Positions 7,732 to 16,831 are shown, counted from the stretch's first letter. The stretch: 64,000 nt of DNA from an uncultured Senegalimassilia sp. (GCF_934636665.1 NZ_CAKUAT010000006.1:62001-126000), one strand, 5' to 3'. Notes: generated by a model from the sequence alone, not told the origin. Made by a program: numbers and translations.

Positions 7732-9040
7732 GGGGACCGAGCTTGCCCTGAAGCGGGCGGTTCGCGAAGGCCTTGCGACCAGGTTGCAGGGGGATTTCGA
7801 TCCCGTGGAGGTGGAATCGGCTATCCAATCGCTTGTGCAAGAGGCCGTGCGGGCGTGGAACCTGGGCCTTGCGGAGCCCGACATCGCCCGCTTGTGCCGT
7901 TCGGTCGGCGACGATTTCCTTCGCTACGGCCCTTTGCAAGGGTTGTTGGAGGACCCTGGGATCACCGAGATCATCGTCAACGGCGGCGGCGTGGCGATGG
8001 ATGCCGGGGTTGCAAGGTTTTTGGAGCCGCATGTGTTCGTGGAGCGCGCAGGACGATTGGAACCTTGCCCGTACGTTCGGTTCGACGATGCCGACCACCT
8101 CCGTCGCATCATCGACAAGATCGCCGAGCAGGCGGGCATGCGCTGCGACGAGGCGCATGCCATGGGCTGCGCCATGCTGCCGGGCGGCAAAGCGCGAGCG
8201 ACCTACATCGTGCCACCGCTTGCCCCGGACGGCCCAGCGCTCAACCTTCGCCTGTTCGGCGATGACGTCATGAGCATCGAGGATCTGACGGCGCGAGACG
8301 CCCTTAGCCCCGTGATGGCGGAGTTTCTAGGCTCGGCGGTTCGCGCCCGGTGCCCCGTGATCATATCCGGAGGCACCGGCTCGGGAAAGACGACCATGCT
8401 CGGCGCGCTTTCCGGGTTCATTCCCGACGATGAACGCGTCTTGACCATCGAGGATACACCTGAGCTGCGGCTGCGCGCTGCGCACGTCGAGCGGATGCAG
8501 ACGCGCGAGGCCAACATCGAAGGCGAAGGGGCCGTCGGGATGCGCGAGCTGGTGGCGCTCTCGCTGCGCCGGCGCCCCGATCGGATCATCGTGGGCGAAT
8601 GCCGCGGAGCGGAAGCTTATGAGATGCTGCAGGCGATGCAGACCGACCACCCCGGCTCGATGACCACCGTGCATGCCAACGACCCGGGCAATGCGCTGAG
8701 CCGTCTGCGCACCATGGTGGGTTACGCCGATGCCGATCTGGGCCGCGACGTCATCGTGCAGCAGATCGCGGAGTCGCTTGCGGGGGGCTTGATCGTCCAT
8801 GTGGAGCGCATGCGCGACGGAGGGCGGCGCGTTACCAGCATCGTGGCGGTCGATCAGATGCCCGAGGGCGCGACGGTCATCCCCCGCGCCGAGCTGTTCC
8901 GGTTCGAGCCGCGCGGGGTGGATGCGTTCGGTCGTATCACGGGAGCTTGGCGCGCGTGCGGCGTCCAGCCGCAGCGCATCAAGCGGCGCATGCTCGCGGC
9001 AGGGGTGAGGTTCGATCCGTCTTGGTTTTTCGGGTCGTAG
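7721..9040 (+). CDS. tadA: TadA/CpaF-type secretion ATPase
   Basis: A 439-residue cytoplasmic hexameric ATPase that powers pilus assembly. Visible motifs are a Walker A GGTGSGKTT at about 217-225, an Asp box (LTIEDTPELRL, about 242-252), a Walker B-type IIVGECRG around 289-296, and a histidine box TTVHANDPGNA around 315. The N-terminal part has the conserved YGPLQGLLEDPGITEIIVN of the family. ATG 7721 (or 7724) overlaps the end of cpaB and follows GGGAGGT at 7704-7710; the longer frame from 7685 lacks a matching site. The following genes encode its membrane partners TadB and TadC, 7 and 29 bases apart, giving a normal Tad core order. Confidence 0.92.
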   Translation: MMDRGTELALKRAVREGLATRLQGDFDPVEVESAIQSLVQEAVRAWNLGLAEPDIARLCRSVGDDFLRYGPLQGLLEDPGITEIIVNGGGVAMDAGVARFLEPHVFVERAGRLEPCPYVRFDDADHLRRIIDKIAEQAGMRCDEAHAMGCAMLPGGKARATYIVPPLAPDGPALNLRLFGDDVMSIEDLTARDALSPVMAEFLGSAVRARCPVIISGGTGSGKTTMLGALSGFIPDDERVLTIEDTPELRLRAAHVERMQTREANIEGEGAVGMRELVALSLRRRPDRIIVGECRGAEAYEMLQAMQTDHPGSMTTVHANDPGNALSRLRTMVGYADADLGRDVIVQQIAESLAGGLIVHVERMRDGGRRVTSIVAVDQMPEGATVIPRAELFRFEPRGVDAFGRITGAWRACGVQPQRIKRRMLAAGVRFDPSWFFGS

Positions 9041-9047
9041 GAAGGCG

Positions 9048-9971
9048 ATGGCTATGAAGGGATTCTTCTCCGGGGCGCTTGCCTTCGGCGTGCTTTTGGC
9101 GACGGCGGCGGTGGCGTGCACCGCCCTGTCTTTGAGGTTGCGGCAAAGGGCCGAGGAAAGCGATGCCCGAGCGTCGGACCGGGCGTTGTACGAACTGGGC
9201 AGGCGCGATGCCGAGTCGGCGAAGGCGGATGCCGAAGGACCGCTCGGCAGGATGCTGCGCGATGCGGGCATCGAGGCGTCTCCGGTTTCATGGACGCTGT
9301 GCTTGGGCACCGTGGGCGCGTTCGCGGCATTTTTCGGCATACGGATAAGCGGCCCGCTCGGTGCGATGCTGGGTATGGGGCTGGTTGCCATCGCCGCGGC
9401 GCTGTACGTGCTGCGCGCGCGGGCGAAACGGCGCGAGCTGCTTTCCCGGCAGTTTGTGCGGCTCGTGCCTCAGCTGTCGGCCAGCGTGAAAAGCTCGCTG
9501 ACCCTTGAGCGCGCGCTGCGGGTTTCGGCCGACCATGCTCCGGAGCCGCTGCGCTCGGAGCTGATGGCGGTGCTCGCGCGCGTTTCCTATGGCATGCCGT
9601 TGGTGCAGGCCCTTGCCCGTATGGCGCAGAGCACAGGCGACGCCGATGTTGCGGCGTTGGCGTCGGCCATGCGCATCCAGCAGCGTTTCGGCGGGTCGAT
9701 GGGCGCGGTTCTCGATCTGATCGCGGAGCATGCCCAGGGCCGTGCCCTCATGCAGCAGGAGCTGCGCAGCGAACTTGCAGGAACGCGTATGGCCACGGTG
9801 GTGGTGGCGTGCGCCATGCCCGCGATCTTCGCGTTCATGTTTGCCACGAACCCGGCGTTCTCCCTGTTCTATCGGGAAAACCCGCTGGGGTGGGCCGTGC
9901 TTGCGGGCGCTGCGCTCATGGAGGTGGCGGGTATTGCGGCGTGCCGTCGGATCACAAGGTTCTCGTATTAG
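9048..9971 (+). CDS. tadB: TadB-like type II/IV secretion F-domain membrane protein
   Basis: About 305-307 residues with an N-terminal membrane helix, a paired hydrophobic segment (about 85-125), a cytoplasmic T2SSF domain (about 140-250, containing VRLVPQLSASVKSSLTLERAL and FGGSMGAVLDLIAE) and two C-terminal helices. It forms the inner-membrane platform with TadC and TadA. Both ATG 9048 and ATG 9054 are possible; AGGAAGG immediately upstream is better spaced for 9054. It follows the ATPase gene by seven bases. Confidence 0.85.
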   Translation: MAMKGFFSGALAFGVLLATAAVACTALSLRLRQRAEESDARASDRALYELGRRDAESAKADAEGPLGRMLRDAGIEASPVSWTLCLGTVGAFAAFFGIRISGPLGAMLGMGLVAIAAALYVLRARAKRRELLSRQFVRLVPQLSASVKSSLTLERALRVSADHAPEPLRSELMAVLARVSYGMPLVQALARMAQSTGDADVAALASAMRIQQRFGGSMGAVLDLIAEHAQGRALMQQELRSELAGTRMATVVVACAMPAIFAFMFATNPAFSLFYRENPLGWAVLAGAALMEVAGIAACRRITRFSY

Positions 9972-10000
9972 GCGCGCTCGCGCCGGTTAGGGGGTGATAC

Positions 10001-10924
10001 ATGCAAGGTCTGACGTTTTGCGCGATCTGCCTGCTGGCGATTGCTGCGGGGTTGGCGGTTTACGAGGCGCTCAACGCTTGGGCCGGGGTGAAAGCGCGCG
10101 GGCTTATGCCGGCGTGGGCAAGATCCGATCAAGCCGGCGGTCCGTCGAAGGATCGGGCCCATGCGGGCGCGGCTCGCTTGTGGTCGCGTGCCGTGGAGGC
10201 GTTTGCGGATTTCGCCCCGCTTTCGATGAAGGAGCGGGAGCGGTCAAGGGAACGGCTTCGATGCGCGGGCATCGCTTTGGAGCCTGAGACCTGGCGCTGC
10301 GTGTGCTTTGCCGCGGTTTCGGGCTGCGTGGTCATCGCCGTTGCGGCGTGCATCGCGCTTCGTGCGGCGCCGGCGGTATTCGCGTTCGTCGTTTGCGGAG
10401 CGGGGCTTGCGGGCTGCGGAGGCTTGCAGCTGTATTTGCGATCGAGGCGCCAAGCGCGCCGCGCCGCCATCGATGCCGGATTGCCCGATGCCATGGAGCT
10501 GCTTGGCGTGGCGATAGCCGCCGGATCTCCGGTAGAACAGTGCTTCCGTCAGGTTGCCGAGAGTTTGAGCGGCCCGCTTGCCGATGAGTTCCGCCTGGTG
10601 GATCAAGAGGTCAACCTGCTGGGGCATTCCCGCGCGAAGGCGCTTTCGAACCTTGCGCAGCGCTGCGCAAGCCAGGAGGTCACCGCGTTCGCCGCTCAGC
10701 TGACCCAAGCCATAGAGCAGGGCGCATCGGTGGCGCAGGGGCTTGCCAACCAAGCCGCGCTTGCCCGTTCGCGCGCACAGGCGGCCGCGCTCGAGCATAT
10801 CAGGAAGATGCCGACGAAGCTCGATGTGGTGCTGTCCGTTTGCTTTTTGCCGCCTACCACGTTGCTGGTGCTCGTTCCCACGGTGGTCGATCTGTTGGCG
10901 TTTCTGGGAGGTGGGCTGGCTTGA
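10001..10924 (+). CDS. tadC: TadC-like type II/IV secretion F-domain membrane protein
   Basis: A 307-residue paralogue of TadB: an N-terminal helix, two central hydrophobic segments (about 100-145), a T2SSF domain (about 155-265, beginning AIDAGLPDAMELLGVAIAAGSPVEQC) and C-terminal helices ending PTVVDLLAFLGGG. ATG 10001 follows GGGGGTGAT. TadB and TadC are thought to form the membrane platform on which the ATPase drives pilin insertion. It is the last canonical Tad gene here; the next gene starts 40 bases later on the same strand and may be co-transcribed. Confidence 0.85.
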   Translation: MQGLTFCAICLLAIAAGLAVYEALNAWAGVKARGLMPAWARSDQAGGPSKDRAHAGAARLWSRAVEAFADFAPLSMKERERSRERLRCAGIALEPETWRCVCFAAVSGCVVIAVAACIALRAAPAVFAFVVCGAGLAGCGGLQLYLRSRRQARRAAIDAGLPDAMELLGVAIAAGSPVEQCFRQVAESLSGPLADEFRLVDQEVNLLGHSRAKALSNLAQRCASQEVTAFAAQLTQAIEQGASVAQGLANQAALARSRAQAAALEHIRKMPTKLDVVLSVCFLPPTTLLVLVPTVVDLLAFLGGGLA

Positions 10925-10964
10925 GGTCGTTTCGATGGGCGCTGCAGGAAGGAAGGGCGGGGCG

Positions 10965-13565
10965 ATGGTGAGGCAGAGGCGTAAAACCGCGATGCGCAAT
11001 CGAAGGCGCCGCGTTCCCGCATCAGGCGCCGCGCCAACGGGGGACGGGCGCGTGCTCACGCGCCGTGGTTTCGTGTTCGGCTTAGGGGCGGTCGCTGTTG
11101 GACTGATTATGTACAACCCCCGAATGGCGTTTGCCGATGAGCCTTGGTGGGACGGGTCATTGATCTTCCGCGGATATGGCGCGCGTTATGCCAGCAGGTT
11201 TTGGAGCGAAATCGGTTCGGCGCAAGCGGGGGCAGGCGCCGAGCAGGCGGGGAATATGTACACCGGTTTGCAGGTATCGGCGAAAACGCCTTGGGTTGAA
11301 TGGGACATCTCCTCGCGGCAGTTCATCAGGGTGGCCACCAAGATCACCATGGCATGCGATTTCACAACGGAGCTGTATTACCACATGAGGGGCAAGCTCG
11401 AGATCGCATGCGGAAGCTATAACGAGTTGAACGCCTCGTATAACCTGTGGCACACGGATTCGGGCGATGATACGCGTTTCACCCTGTTCCATACCGTCGA
11501 CGGCGCGCCTAAGGGGGGCGTGGAAGAGGGGTCGAAAGTCGTGGTCATCGATAACGAGGCCGGAGCGGGCATCCATAGGGATGGCTGCCATGTGTGGACC
11601 GATTACCGCGAGTATCCCGGATCTGATTACTCGGTGTGGATTCGACGCATCGACCGTGATGCGATGCATGGCTTTCAGCTGAGGTCGTGGTTTTGGAACT
11701 ATTACTACTACGGGAAGGATTGGTACTACCAGCGGGCCGACAATCCCCCTATCGGCTTTTCCACGAAGTGGGTCAAGCAGCGTGCGAAACGGGTGGGCAT
11801 CGCTAGCGAGGCGCAATGGGCCGGCCGCGTGCTTGTCATCTCCCCGGCAACGGTGCCGTCGCTGCAGTTGGGCGTTGACGGGCCTCGGGCCGGTCGGGGA
11901 TGCAGCGTGTTCGCCTCTGCGTCCTCGACGAGGCGCCATTGGATAGCGGTGGAGCATGAAGACGAGCGTTTCGCCGGGACGTTTCGCTTCGTGCCCGTTT
12001 GCGCCGGCGACGGCTCGCTTTCCCTGGGCCAAGCTGGCGGTGGGCCGCGTTTCGACGCAAGCGCGGCGGAGCTCCAGCGTCGCGCGGGGGCCGATCGCGC
12101 GCAGGCGGTGTGGGTGCATGGGCGAGGGTCGCGCCAATGGCTTTTCAACGATTGCTCCGGCATGGCGCTGGATCGCGTGGGGGCTTCGCAGAAAAACGGT
12201 GCGCGCGTACAGTTCCATTCGAACGGCTATGCCGATGGGGAGTGGGGCAACGAATCGCATATGTGGCATCTTGCAGACGCTCGTTTCGGCACAGAGGGCG
12301 GCGGTCTTTTCGACCTTGAGGGCGCTGCAGACGGCTCGACGGTTGCTGTGGGCGCTTCGCTCGGTGTTCCCGATCCCCGGACTGCGTTCAGGCCCGGAGG
12401 CGCATCGGCCGATGCGGAAGGCATTCGCTACGAGTATGCATGGTTCGCCGACGACGACCAGGGTGAGGCCATCTCCGAGGTTCCCGAGATCGTGGGCCGT
12501 GCATGCGTCTCTTTCGATAGGGAACGTCTTTGGCTTGATGCGCAGCCGGCGGCGAACGTGGTGGGAACACGCGGGCGTGCCGGGGCTTTGCGTGCTTTGA
12601 ACCTGTCGGTCGAAGGGGGCGGGCCGGGACTTGCCGTGCGAATCGCCTCGTCCGGAGCGTGGCGCGATGCCTCGCAAGAGGGAGCCGAGGCGCAGGGTCT
12701 CAGCATAAAGCTCGGCGGGGATGCCGCTTCGCGCTTTCATGTGCGCTATCGCGTGTGCGGGAAGGATGGGAGCTGGTCTGAATGGGTCCAAGATGGGCAG
12801 GAGGCGTCTTACGGCGGGATGCCGATTTATGGCATAAGCGCCCGAATCGTGCCAGCGGGGCTCCTTGAGGAAACGGGGCGGACGCTTCAGGTCGGCGAGC
12901 ACTTGGAGGGAAAGCGGCTGGCGTGCATCGTGCGCGCGACCACCGCGTACCTGCATGCCGCGTATCTGGGATGCGCCGTTTCGAAGCCTCTGCAAGTGGT
13001 GAACCCCTTCACCACGGTGCGTTATTTCGTGGATGGCGAACGAGAGCCTTGCTGGTCCGAACGCGTTGACGAGTCGTCCTCGTACAGCGCCTCCCCTGAT
13101 GCGCGTGCCATTGCCTTGAAACCTGGGTGCGAGAAGGTGGAGGGGTGGTTCGCCGATGCCTCGTGCACCGTCCCGTTCGCGGATGGCACGGTGGTGCAGG
13201 GCGCGACGCTTGACCTGTTCGGGCGCAATATCGCCGAGGTTCGCTATGCGTTGACGGATATGGCACGGGAGCTGTTCTCGGAGCGGCGGTGCTTCGCCGA
13301 TAAGCAGCTTGAAACCGAGGTGGACGGCGAATCCATGCTGCCGCCTGCGCAAGAGGTGGCCTATGGGGAGGTGCTGTCGTTCTCGCGGCGTCCCAGCGTA
13401 TGGTACGAGGCCGAGGGGCGTGCAAGGGAGGCGGTCGGCGTTATCGGCGCATATGCCGATGCTTCTGCATCCCAGCCGCCGGCGGCGAAGTTGAAGGTGA
13501 CGTGCTCTATGACGGCGTACCTTGCATGGGCATTGCCAAGATACGAGGGCATTTGGGTTTCGTAG
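10965..13565 (+). CDS. Large Tat-exported protein with ricin-like and List_Bact_rpt-like regions
   Basis: An 866-residue secreted protein. Its N-terminus has a twin-arginine signal: a basic region, TRRGFVFG (Arg pair at 33-34), a hydrophobic core and a likely AFA|DE cleavage at about residue 57. Around 300-440 is a beta-trefoil-like lectin region with a ricin-type repeat, including a Gln-x-Trp-like block, CSGMALD and a repeated spacing of aromatic residues. Near 720-755 is a short repeat resembling Listeria-Bacteroides repeats (GWFADASCTVPFADGTVV). No LPXTG anchor or C-terminal helix is seen. ATG 10965 is preceded by GGAAGG at 10950-10955; ATG 10935 is an alternative. Its position directly after tadC suggests a surface or pilus-linked adhesin, but carbohydrate binding is inferred only. 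Confidence 0.65.
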   Translation: MVRQRRKTAMRNRRRRVPASGAAPTGDGRVLTRRGFVFGLGAVAVGLIMYNPRMAFADEPWWDGSLIFRGYGARYASRFWSEIGSAQAGAGAEQAGNMYTGLQVSAKTPWVEWDISSRQFIRVATKITMACDFTTELYYHMRGKLEIACGSYNELNASYNLWHTDSGDDTRFTLFHTVDGAPKGGVEEGSKVVVIDNEAGAGIHRDGCHVWTDYREYPGSDYSVWIRRIDRDAMHGFQLRSWFWNYYYYGKDWYYQRADNPPIGFSTKWVKQRAKRVGIASEAQWAGRVLVISPATVPSLQLGVDGPRAGRGCSVFASASSTRRHWIAVEHEDERFAGTFRFVPVCAGDGSLSLGQAGGGPRFDASAAELQRRAGADRAQAVWVHGRGSRQWLFNDCSGMALDRVGASQKNGARVQFHSNGYADGEWGNESHMWHLADARFGTEGGGLFDLEGAADGSTVAVGASLGVPDPRTAFRPGGASADAEGIRYEYAWFADDDQGEAISEVPEIVGRACVSFDRERLWLDAQPAANVVGTRGRAGALRALNLSVEGGGPGLAVRIASSGAWRDASQEGAEAQGLSIKLGGDAASRFHVRYRVCGKDGSWSEWVQDGQEASYGGMPIYGISARIVPAGLLEETGRTLQVGEHLEGKRLACIVRATTAYLHAAYLGCAVSKPLQVVNPFTTVRYFVDGEREPCWSERVDESSSYSASPDARAIALKPGCEKVEGWFADASCTVPFADGTVVQGATLDLFGRNIAEVRYALTDMARELFSERRCFADKQLETEVDGESMLPPAQEVAYGEVLSFSRRPSVWYEAEGRAREAVGVIGAYADASASQPPAAKLKVTCSMTAYLAWALPRYEGIWVS

Positions 13566-13576
13566 GCATGGAAAAC

Positions 13577-13609
13577 GGATCGGGCCGCCATTGCCTGGCG
13601 GCCCGATCC
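13577..13609. terminator. Hairpin after the Tat-exported protein gene
   Basis: A perfect 13-bp stem (GGATCGGGCCGCC, 13577-13589, pairing with 13597-13609) with a 7-base loop lies 12 bases after the stop of the 866-residue protein. No T-run follows, so it may act as a terminator that needs other factors, or serve both converging units. Confidence 0.6.
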
Positions 13610-13751
13610 GGGGTGCGTGGTGCGGCGCTGGGTTGCTCAGCAAGATGCGTGCCGACATCGCGCCACAACATGCGAGATAAGGTCGATTTGCTCGACCTGC
13701 GCTTTCGTCGAAAATCCCCCTGAGACGACGCGCAGGCCGAGCGATTATAGG

Positions 13752-14102
13752 CTACTGGCCATCAACCTGCTTTTCGAAGCTATCCTCGGCTTGCGCCTGA
13801 AGCTGCTCCTCGATGGCCTGGTATGCGGCAAGGATCTGCTCGCAATCTTCGGTTAGTCGGCTTCCGTGAGCGCCATCGCGGTAAAGAAGCTGCACGTCAA
13901 GGGCCGCTTCTGTGTCCTTGATGATGCGCCACGCCTTGCTGTACGCCATGCCCATGCTCTTAGCTGCGGCATTCAAGGAGCCGGTGTCGCGCACGCCGAT
14001 GCACAGGCTGGCGATGCCGCGGCCGAACACCGAGTTGCTTTCCGTATCGGGATTGACCACGGAAAGCCTGACGATCGGTTTAAGCTTGGATAGTTTGCTC
14101 AT
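13752..14102 (-). CDS. ModE N-terminal-type winged-helix regulator
   Basis: A 116-residue DNA-binding protein resembling the N-terminal domain of ModE, the molybdate-responsive regulator. The helix-turn-helix (about 35-65: GVRDTGSLNAAAKSMGMAYSKAW) and the wing (LLYRDGAHGSRLTEDCEQIL) fit the LysR-like ModE fold. The C-terminal molybdate-binding (Mop) domain is absent, so ligand sensing is not evident. It lies 30 bases downstream of the threonine synthase gene on the same strand and may be co-transcribed with it. Similar short proteins are common in Eggerthella-type genomes, which contain many molybdoenzymes. The target is not visible here. Confidence 0.75.
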   Translation of the reverse strand: MSKLSKLKPIVRLSVVNPDTESNSVFGRGIASLCIGVRDTGSLNAAAKSMGMAYSKAWRIIKDTEAALDVQLLYRDGAHGSRLTEDCEQILAAYQAIEEQLQAQAEDSFEKQVDGQ

Positions 14103-14132
14103 GAAAAGTCCCTCGGTTCCCCTCGTGTGCTG

Positions 14133-15689
14133 CTATTCGTTGTCCAAGGCGGCGAGAAACTGCTCCGTCGCGTTCTCGATATCCTCGGTGGTGCCATTGA
14201 TGACTTCGGTGAATCTGATGGGCAGACCGTCGAGCTCCGCCAAGCCGCGCGGCACGTCGTGGTGGCCCGATTCGTCGGCGACCAGGTCGTTAAGGCCGCA
14301 GCCGGAAAGCGCGGCTACGTTTTCCGGCAGGGGTTGGCCGGGCTGCATGTCGTGCAGGGCGCGGTACACGTTGTTGCCGAACTTGGCCCAGTGGGCGGTG
14401 CTGGCGATGAGCACGGGGTTTTCGCCGCGCAGGTTCTGTGCAGCGCGGTATGCCACGGCGGTATGCGGGTCGAGCAGGTAGTCGTGCTTGTCGAGCACCT
14501 CCTTGATGGTGCGCAGGCACTCGGCGTTGTCCACGCTGTCGGCGGCGAAGTGCTCGCGAACGGCCTTGAACGTGTCCTCGTCCACGCGGAAGCAGCGCTG
14601 CTGCTTCAGGTCGGCCATCCAGCCGGCGATCGCTTCGGGGTTGCGGCCCGTCAGCTCGAACAGCTGGCGTTCCAGGTTGGAGCTGACCAGGATGTCCATG
14701 GAAGGGGAGGGGGTCAGCACGAACGGGCGGTCGGACACGTCGTAGGTGCCGGTGTTGATGAAGTCGGTGAGCACGCGGTTCTCGTTGCTGGCGCAGTACA
14801 GCATGTCGATGGGCACGCCCATGCGCTTGGCGTAGTACGCGGCCAGGATGTTGCCGAAGTTGCCGGTAGGCACGCACACGTCAAGCGGCGCACCGGCTGC
14901 AAGCTTGCCGTCGGCGACCAGCTGCGAGTAGGCGGACACGTAGTACACCACCTGCGGCAGCAGGCGGCCCCAGTTGATGGAGTTCGCGCTGGAAAGGGAG
15001 ACGCCGTGCTCGGAGAGCAGCTTCTCGGCGAAGGCGGCGTCGCCGAACACGTTCTTAGCGCCCGTCTGGCAATCGTCGAAGTTGCCGCGCACGCCCCACA
15101 CGTTGACGTTTGATCCGCGCTGCGTGGCCATCTGGCGGTACTGGATGTCGCTCACCCCGCCGTCGGGGTACATGACCGAGATGGAGACATGAGGCAGGTC
15201 GCGGAAGCCTTCGAGGGCGGCCTTGCCGGTGTCTCCCGACGTTGCCACCAGGATAAGGAAATCGTGGTCGAGCTTGCCCTGCTCGCGCAGCTGGGCAGCT
15301 GATGCGCTGAAGAAGCGCGGCAGGCACTGCAACGCCATGTCCTTGAAGGCGCTGGTGGGGCCGTGCCACAGCTCGAGGACGTGGGTGTCGGCGTCAAGGG
15401 AGGTGATGGGGCAGATACGCTCGTCGTCGAAGTTGTCGCCATAGGCCTGGGCCATCAGCTCGTCGACTACCTGTCCGGGCAGATCGACGCCGAAAGCCTT
15501 GTAGATGCGCGCCGCGCGCTGCGCGTAGGGCAGCTGCGCCAGCTCGCAGATCTCATCGAGCGTAAGCTCGGGGATATGCTGCGGAACGTATAGTCCGCCA
15601 CCGTCTGCCAGGCCGTTGATAACGGCCTCGGTGAATTCGACGGGCTGGCAGACGCATCCGCGCGTATCGATGTAACGATTCTCTTGCAT
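14133..15689 (-). CDS. thrC: Threonine synthase
   Basis: A 518-residue PLP enzyme converting O-phosphohomoserine to threonine in the cytoplasm. The PLP lysine lies in GPTSAFKDMALQ (Lys116). Other family blocks are ATSGDTGKAALEGF and NFGNILAAYYAKRMG, and the N-terminus YIDTRG...FTEAVINGLADGGGLYVP is typical of the ThrC family of E. coli type. The start ATG (15687-15689) is preceded by GAAGGAGG at an ideal distance; the much longer open frame to 16067 has no comparable site. A likely promoter lies about 55 bases upstream. The ModE-like gene follows on the same strand. Confidence 0.95.
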   Translation of the reverse strand: MQENRYIDTRGCVCQPVEFTEAVINGLADGGGLYVPQHIPELTLDEICELAQLPYAQRAARIYKAFGVDLPGQVVDELMAQAYGDNFDDERICPITSLDADTHVLELWHGPTSAFKDMALQCLPRFFSASAAQLREQGKLDHDFLILVATSGDTGKAALEGFRDLPHVSISVMYPDGGVSDIQYRQMATQRGSNVNVWGVRGNFDDCQTGAKNVFGDAAFAEKLLSEHGVSLSSANSINWGRLLPQVVYYVSAYSQLVADGKLAAGAPLDVCVPTGNFGNILAAYYAKRMGVPIDMLYCASNENRVLTDFINTGTYDVSDRPFVLTPSPSMDILVSSNLERQLFELTGRNPEAIAGWMADLKQQRCFRVDEDTFKAVREHFAADSVDNAECLRTIKEVLDKHDYLLDPHTAVAYRAAQNLRGENPVLIASTAHWAKFGNNVYRALHDMQPGQPLPENVAALSGCGLNDLVADESGHHDVPRGLAELDGLPIRFTEVINGTTEDIENATEQFLAALDNE

Positions 15690-15741
15690 GGGCTTGGCGC
15701 CTCCTTCGGCATTGCGAAAAGGGGGATTATTCACGGTACGC

Positions 15742-15770
15742 ATAATATTCCTGCGAAAGTACAGATGGAA
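15742..15770 (-). promoter_or_regulatory. Possible thrC promoter
   Basis: On the - strand, TTCCAT (15770-15765), a 17-base spacer and TATTAT (15747-15742) form a plausible but imperfect promoter facing thrC. The rest of the gap 15690-16129 holds no credible gene; it includes GC-rich sequence of unknown role and the region in front of feoA. Confidence 0.35.
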
Positions 15771-16082
15771 GATGAATTTCCCGTTCTTCAGACAAACGGT
15801 GGCTAAAGGCGTTTCCTGCAAACGCTCTCGGTGCCGGGGCTCGTGCCGTCTGTCTGCAGGAGGCTCGCTTCCGACATTGCGCGAGGGGCCCCTGCGGGCG
15901 GTTTCGACGATTGCGGGCAAGGAGGGCGGAAAGCGGGATACGGCGCTGGGCGTACTCCGCGCCTGCGCGTTCGGCGTCTTCGGCGGCGTACGGCCCATTG
16001 CGAAGTAAATGTGGTGAAACTTTGAAAAATTACCCGCAGCGTACAAAAAGTTGCCCAGGGCTTCCATTAAAAGTCAATTTGA

Positions 16083-16088
16083 TATAAC
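16083..16088 (+). promoter_or_regulatory. Possible feoA promoter (-10)
   Basis: TATAAC at 16083-16088 in an AT-rich stretch upstream of feoA is a good -10. The best -35 (CTTCCA, 16061-16066) is poor and the spacer is 16 bases. No obvious metal-repressor palindrome overlaps it. Confidence 0.35.
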
Positions 16089-16129
16089 ATCCTTCTGTTG
16101 TATGCGTCTAACAATGAAGGGAGAACATC

Positions 16130-16420
16130 ATGGAGACTGCAATGGCAAGCGCTGCGGCGAAGGCTGCGCGAGCTTCTAGCGTGTCCGTCCAGCAGATGCC
16201 GCTTTCCTTTCTGAAAGAAGGCGAGTCCGCGCATGTCGTCAAAGTGCGCGGGAAGGGCGACCTGCAGCATCATCTGGAAAACCTCGGCTTCGTGGAAGGA
16301 GCGGAGGTCAAGGTGGTCTCGGGCGTGGCGGGAGACTTGATCGTCTCCGTCAAAGGCGCGCAGGTGGCCATCGGCCGCCAGGCGGCGTCCCATATCATCA
16401 CCTCTGCGGCAACGGCATAG
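16130..16420 (+). CDS. feoA: FeoA family protein (first copy)
   Basis: A 96-residue protein with a ~25-residue Ala-rich N-terminal extension and an SH3-like FeoA domain: LSFLKEGESAHVVKVRGKG, then HHLENLGFVEGAEVKVVS and DLIVSVKGAQVAIGRQAASHI. FeoA proteins are cytoplasmic partners thought to bind or tune the FeoB ferrous iron transporter. ATG 16130 follows GAAGGGAGAA. A second, more basic FeoA follows at 16548, and feoB at 16975. Two GC-rich hairpins separate the two feoA genes. Confidence 0.9.
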   Translation: METAMASAAAKAARASSVSVQQMPLSFLKEGESAHVVKVRGKGDLQHHLENLGFVEGAEVKVVSGVAGDLIVSVKGAQVAIGRQAASHIITSAATA

Positions 16421-16447
16421 CCGTTCTGCCGTCGCAATGGGCGAATC

Positions 16448-16499
16448 CGGCCGCAGCGAGGCAACGCTGCGGCCGTTCGTGCGGCTGCGCTGCAGCCGC
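16448..16499 (+). other. Tandem hairpins between the two feoA genes
   Basis: Two inverted repeats lie side by side: CGGCCGCAGCG (16448-16458) with 16465-16475, and GCGGCTGC (16481-16488) with GCAGCCGC (16492-16499). Neither is followed by a T-run. They could protect or attenuate the transcript between the feoA copies. Confidence 0.45.
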
Positions 16500-16547
16500 C
16501 AGTATAAAGGCATGGAGAGAAGCACAAGAAAGCGAGGACAGGGCTAG

Positions 16548-16784
16548 ATGGCCGAGATTCAGGGCAAAACGCTGCGTGATGTGCAGATCGGCGAATCTGC
16601 TACGGTGCGCCGCCTTAGCGGAGAGGGCGCGCTCAAGCGCCATATCATGGACATGGGCATCACGAAAGGCGTTGAGGTGTACGTGCGCAAGGTAGCGCCG
16701 CTTGGAGATCCGATCGAGGTGACGGTTCGCGGTTACGAGTTGTCGCTGCGCAAAAGCGAGGCGGAGTGCATCCTCATCGACTAG
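16548..16784 (+). CDS. feoA: FeoA family protein (second copy)
   Basis: A 78-residue SH3-like FeoA protein: KTLRDVQIGESATVRRLSGEG, HIMDMGITKGVEVYVRKVAP, DPIEVTVRGYELSLRKSEAECI. It has no N-terminal extension and is more divergent from the first copy than a recent duplication would be. ATG 16548 is preceded by GAGGACAGGG. The presence of two feoA genes before feoB is a known arrangement in some anaerobes. A short stem followed by six T residues (16832-16852) lies between this gene and feoB, so feoB may also be expressed from its own promoter. Confidence 0.9.
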   Translation: MAEIQGKTLRDVQIGESATVRRLSGEGALKRHIMDMGITKGVEVYVRKVAPLGDPIEVTVRGYELSLRKSEAECILID

Positions 16785-16831
16785 CGCGTACGTCGGCGTA
16801 GCAGCCGGCGCATCGACTGTCGATGGGCAAT

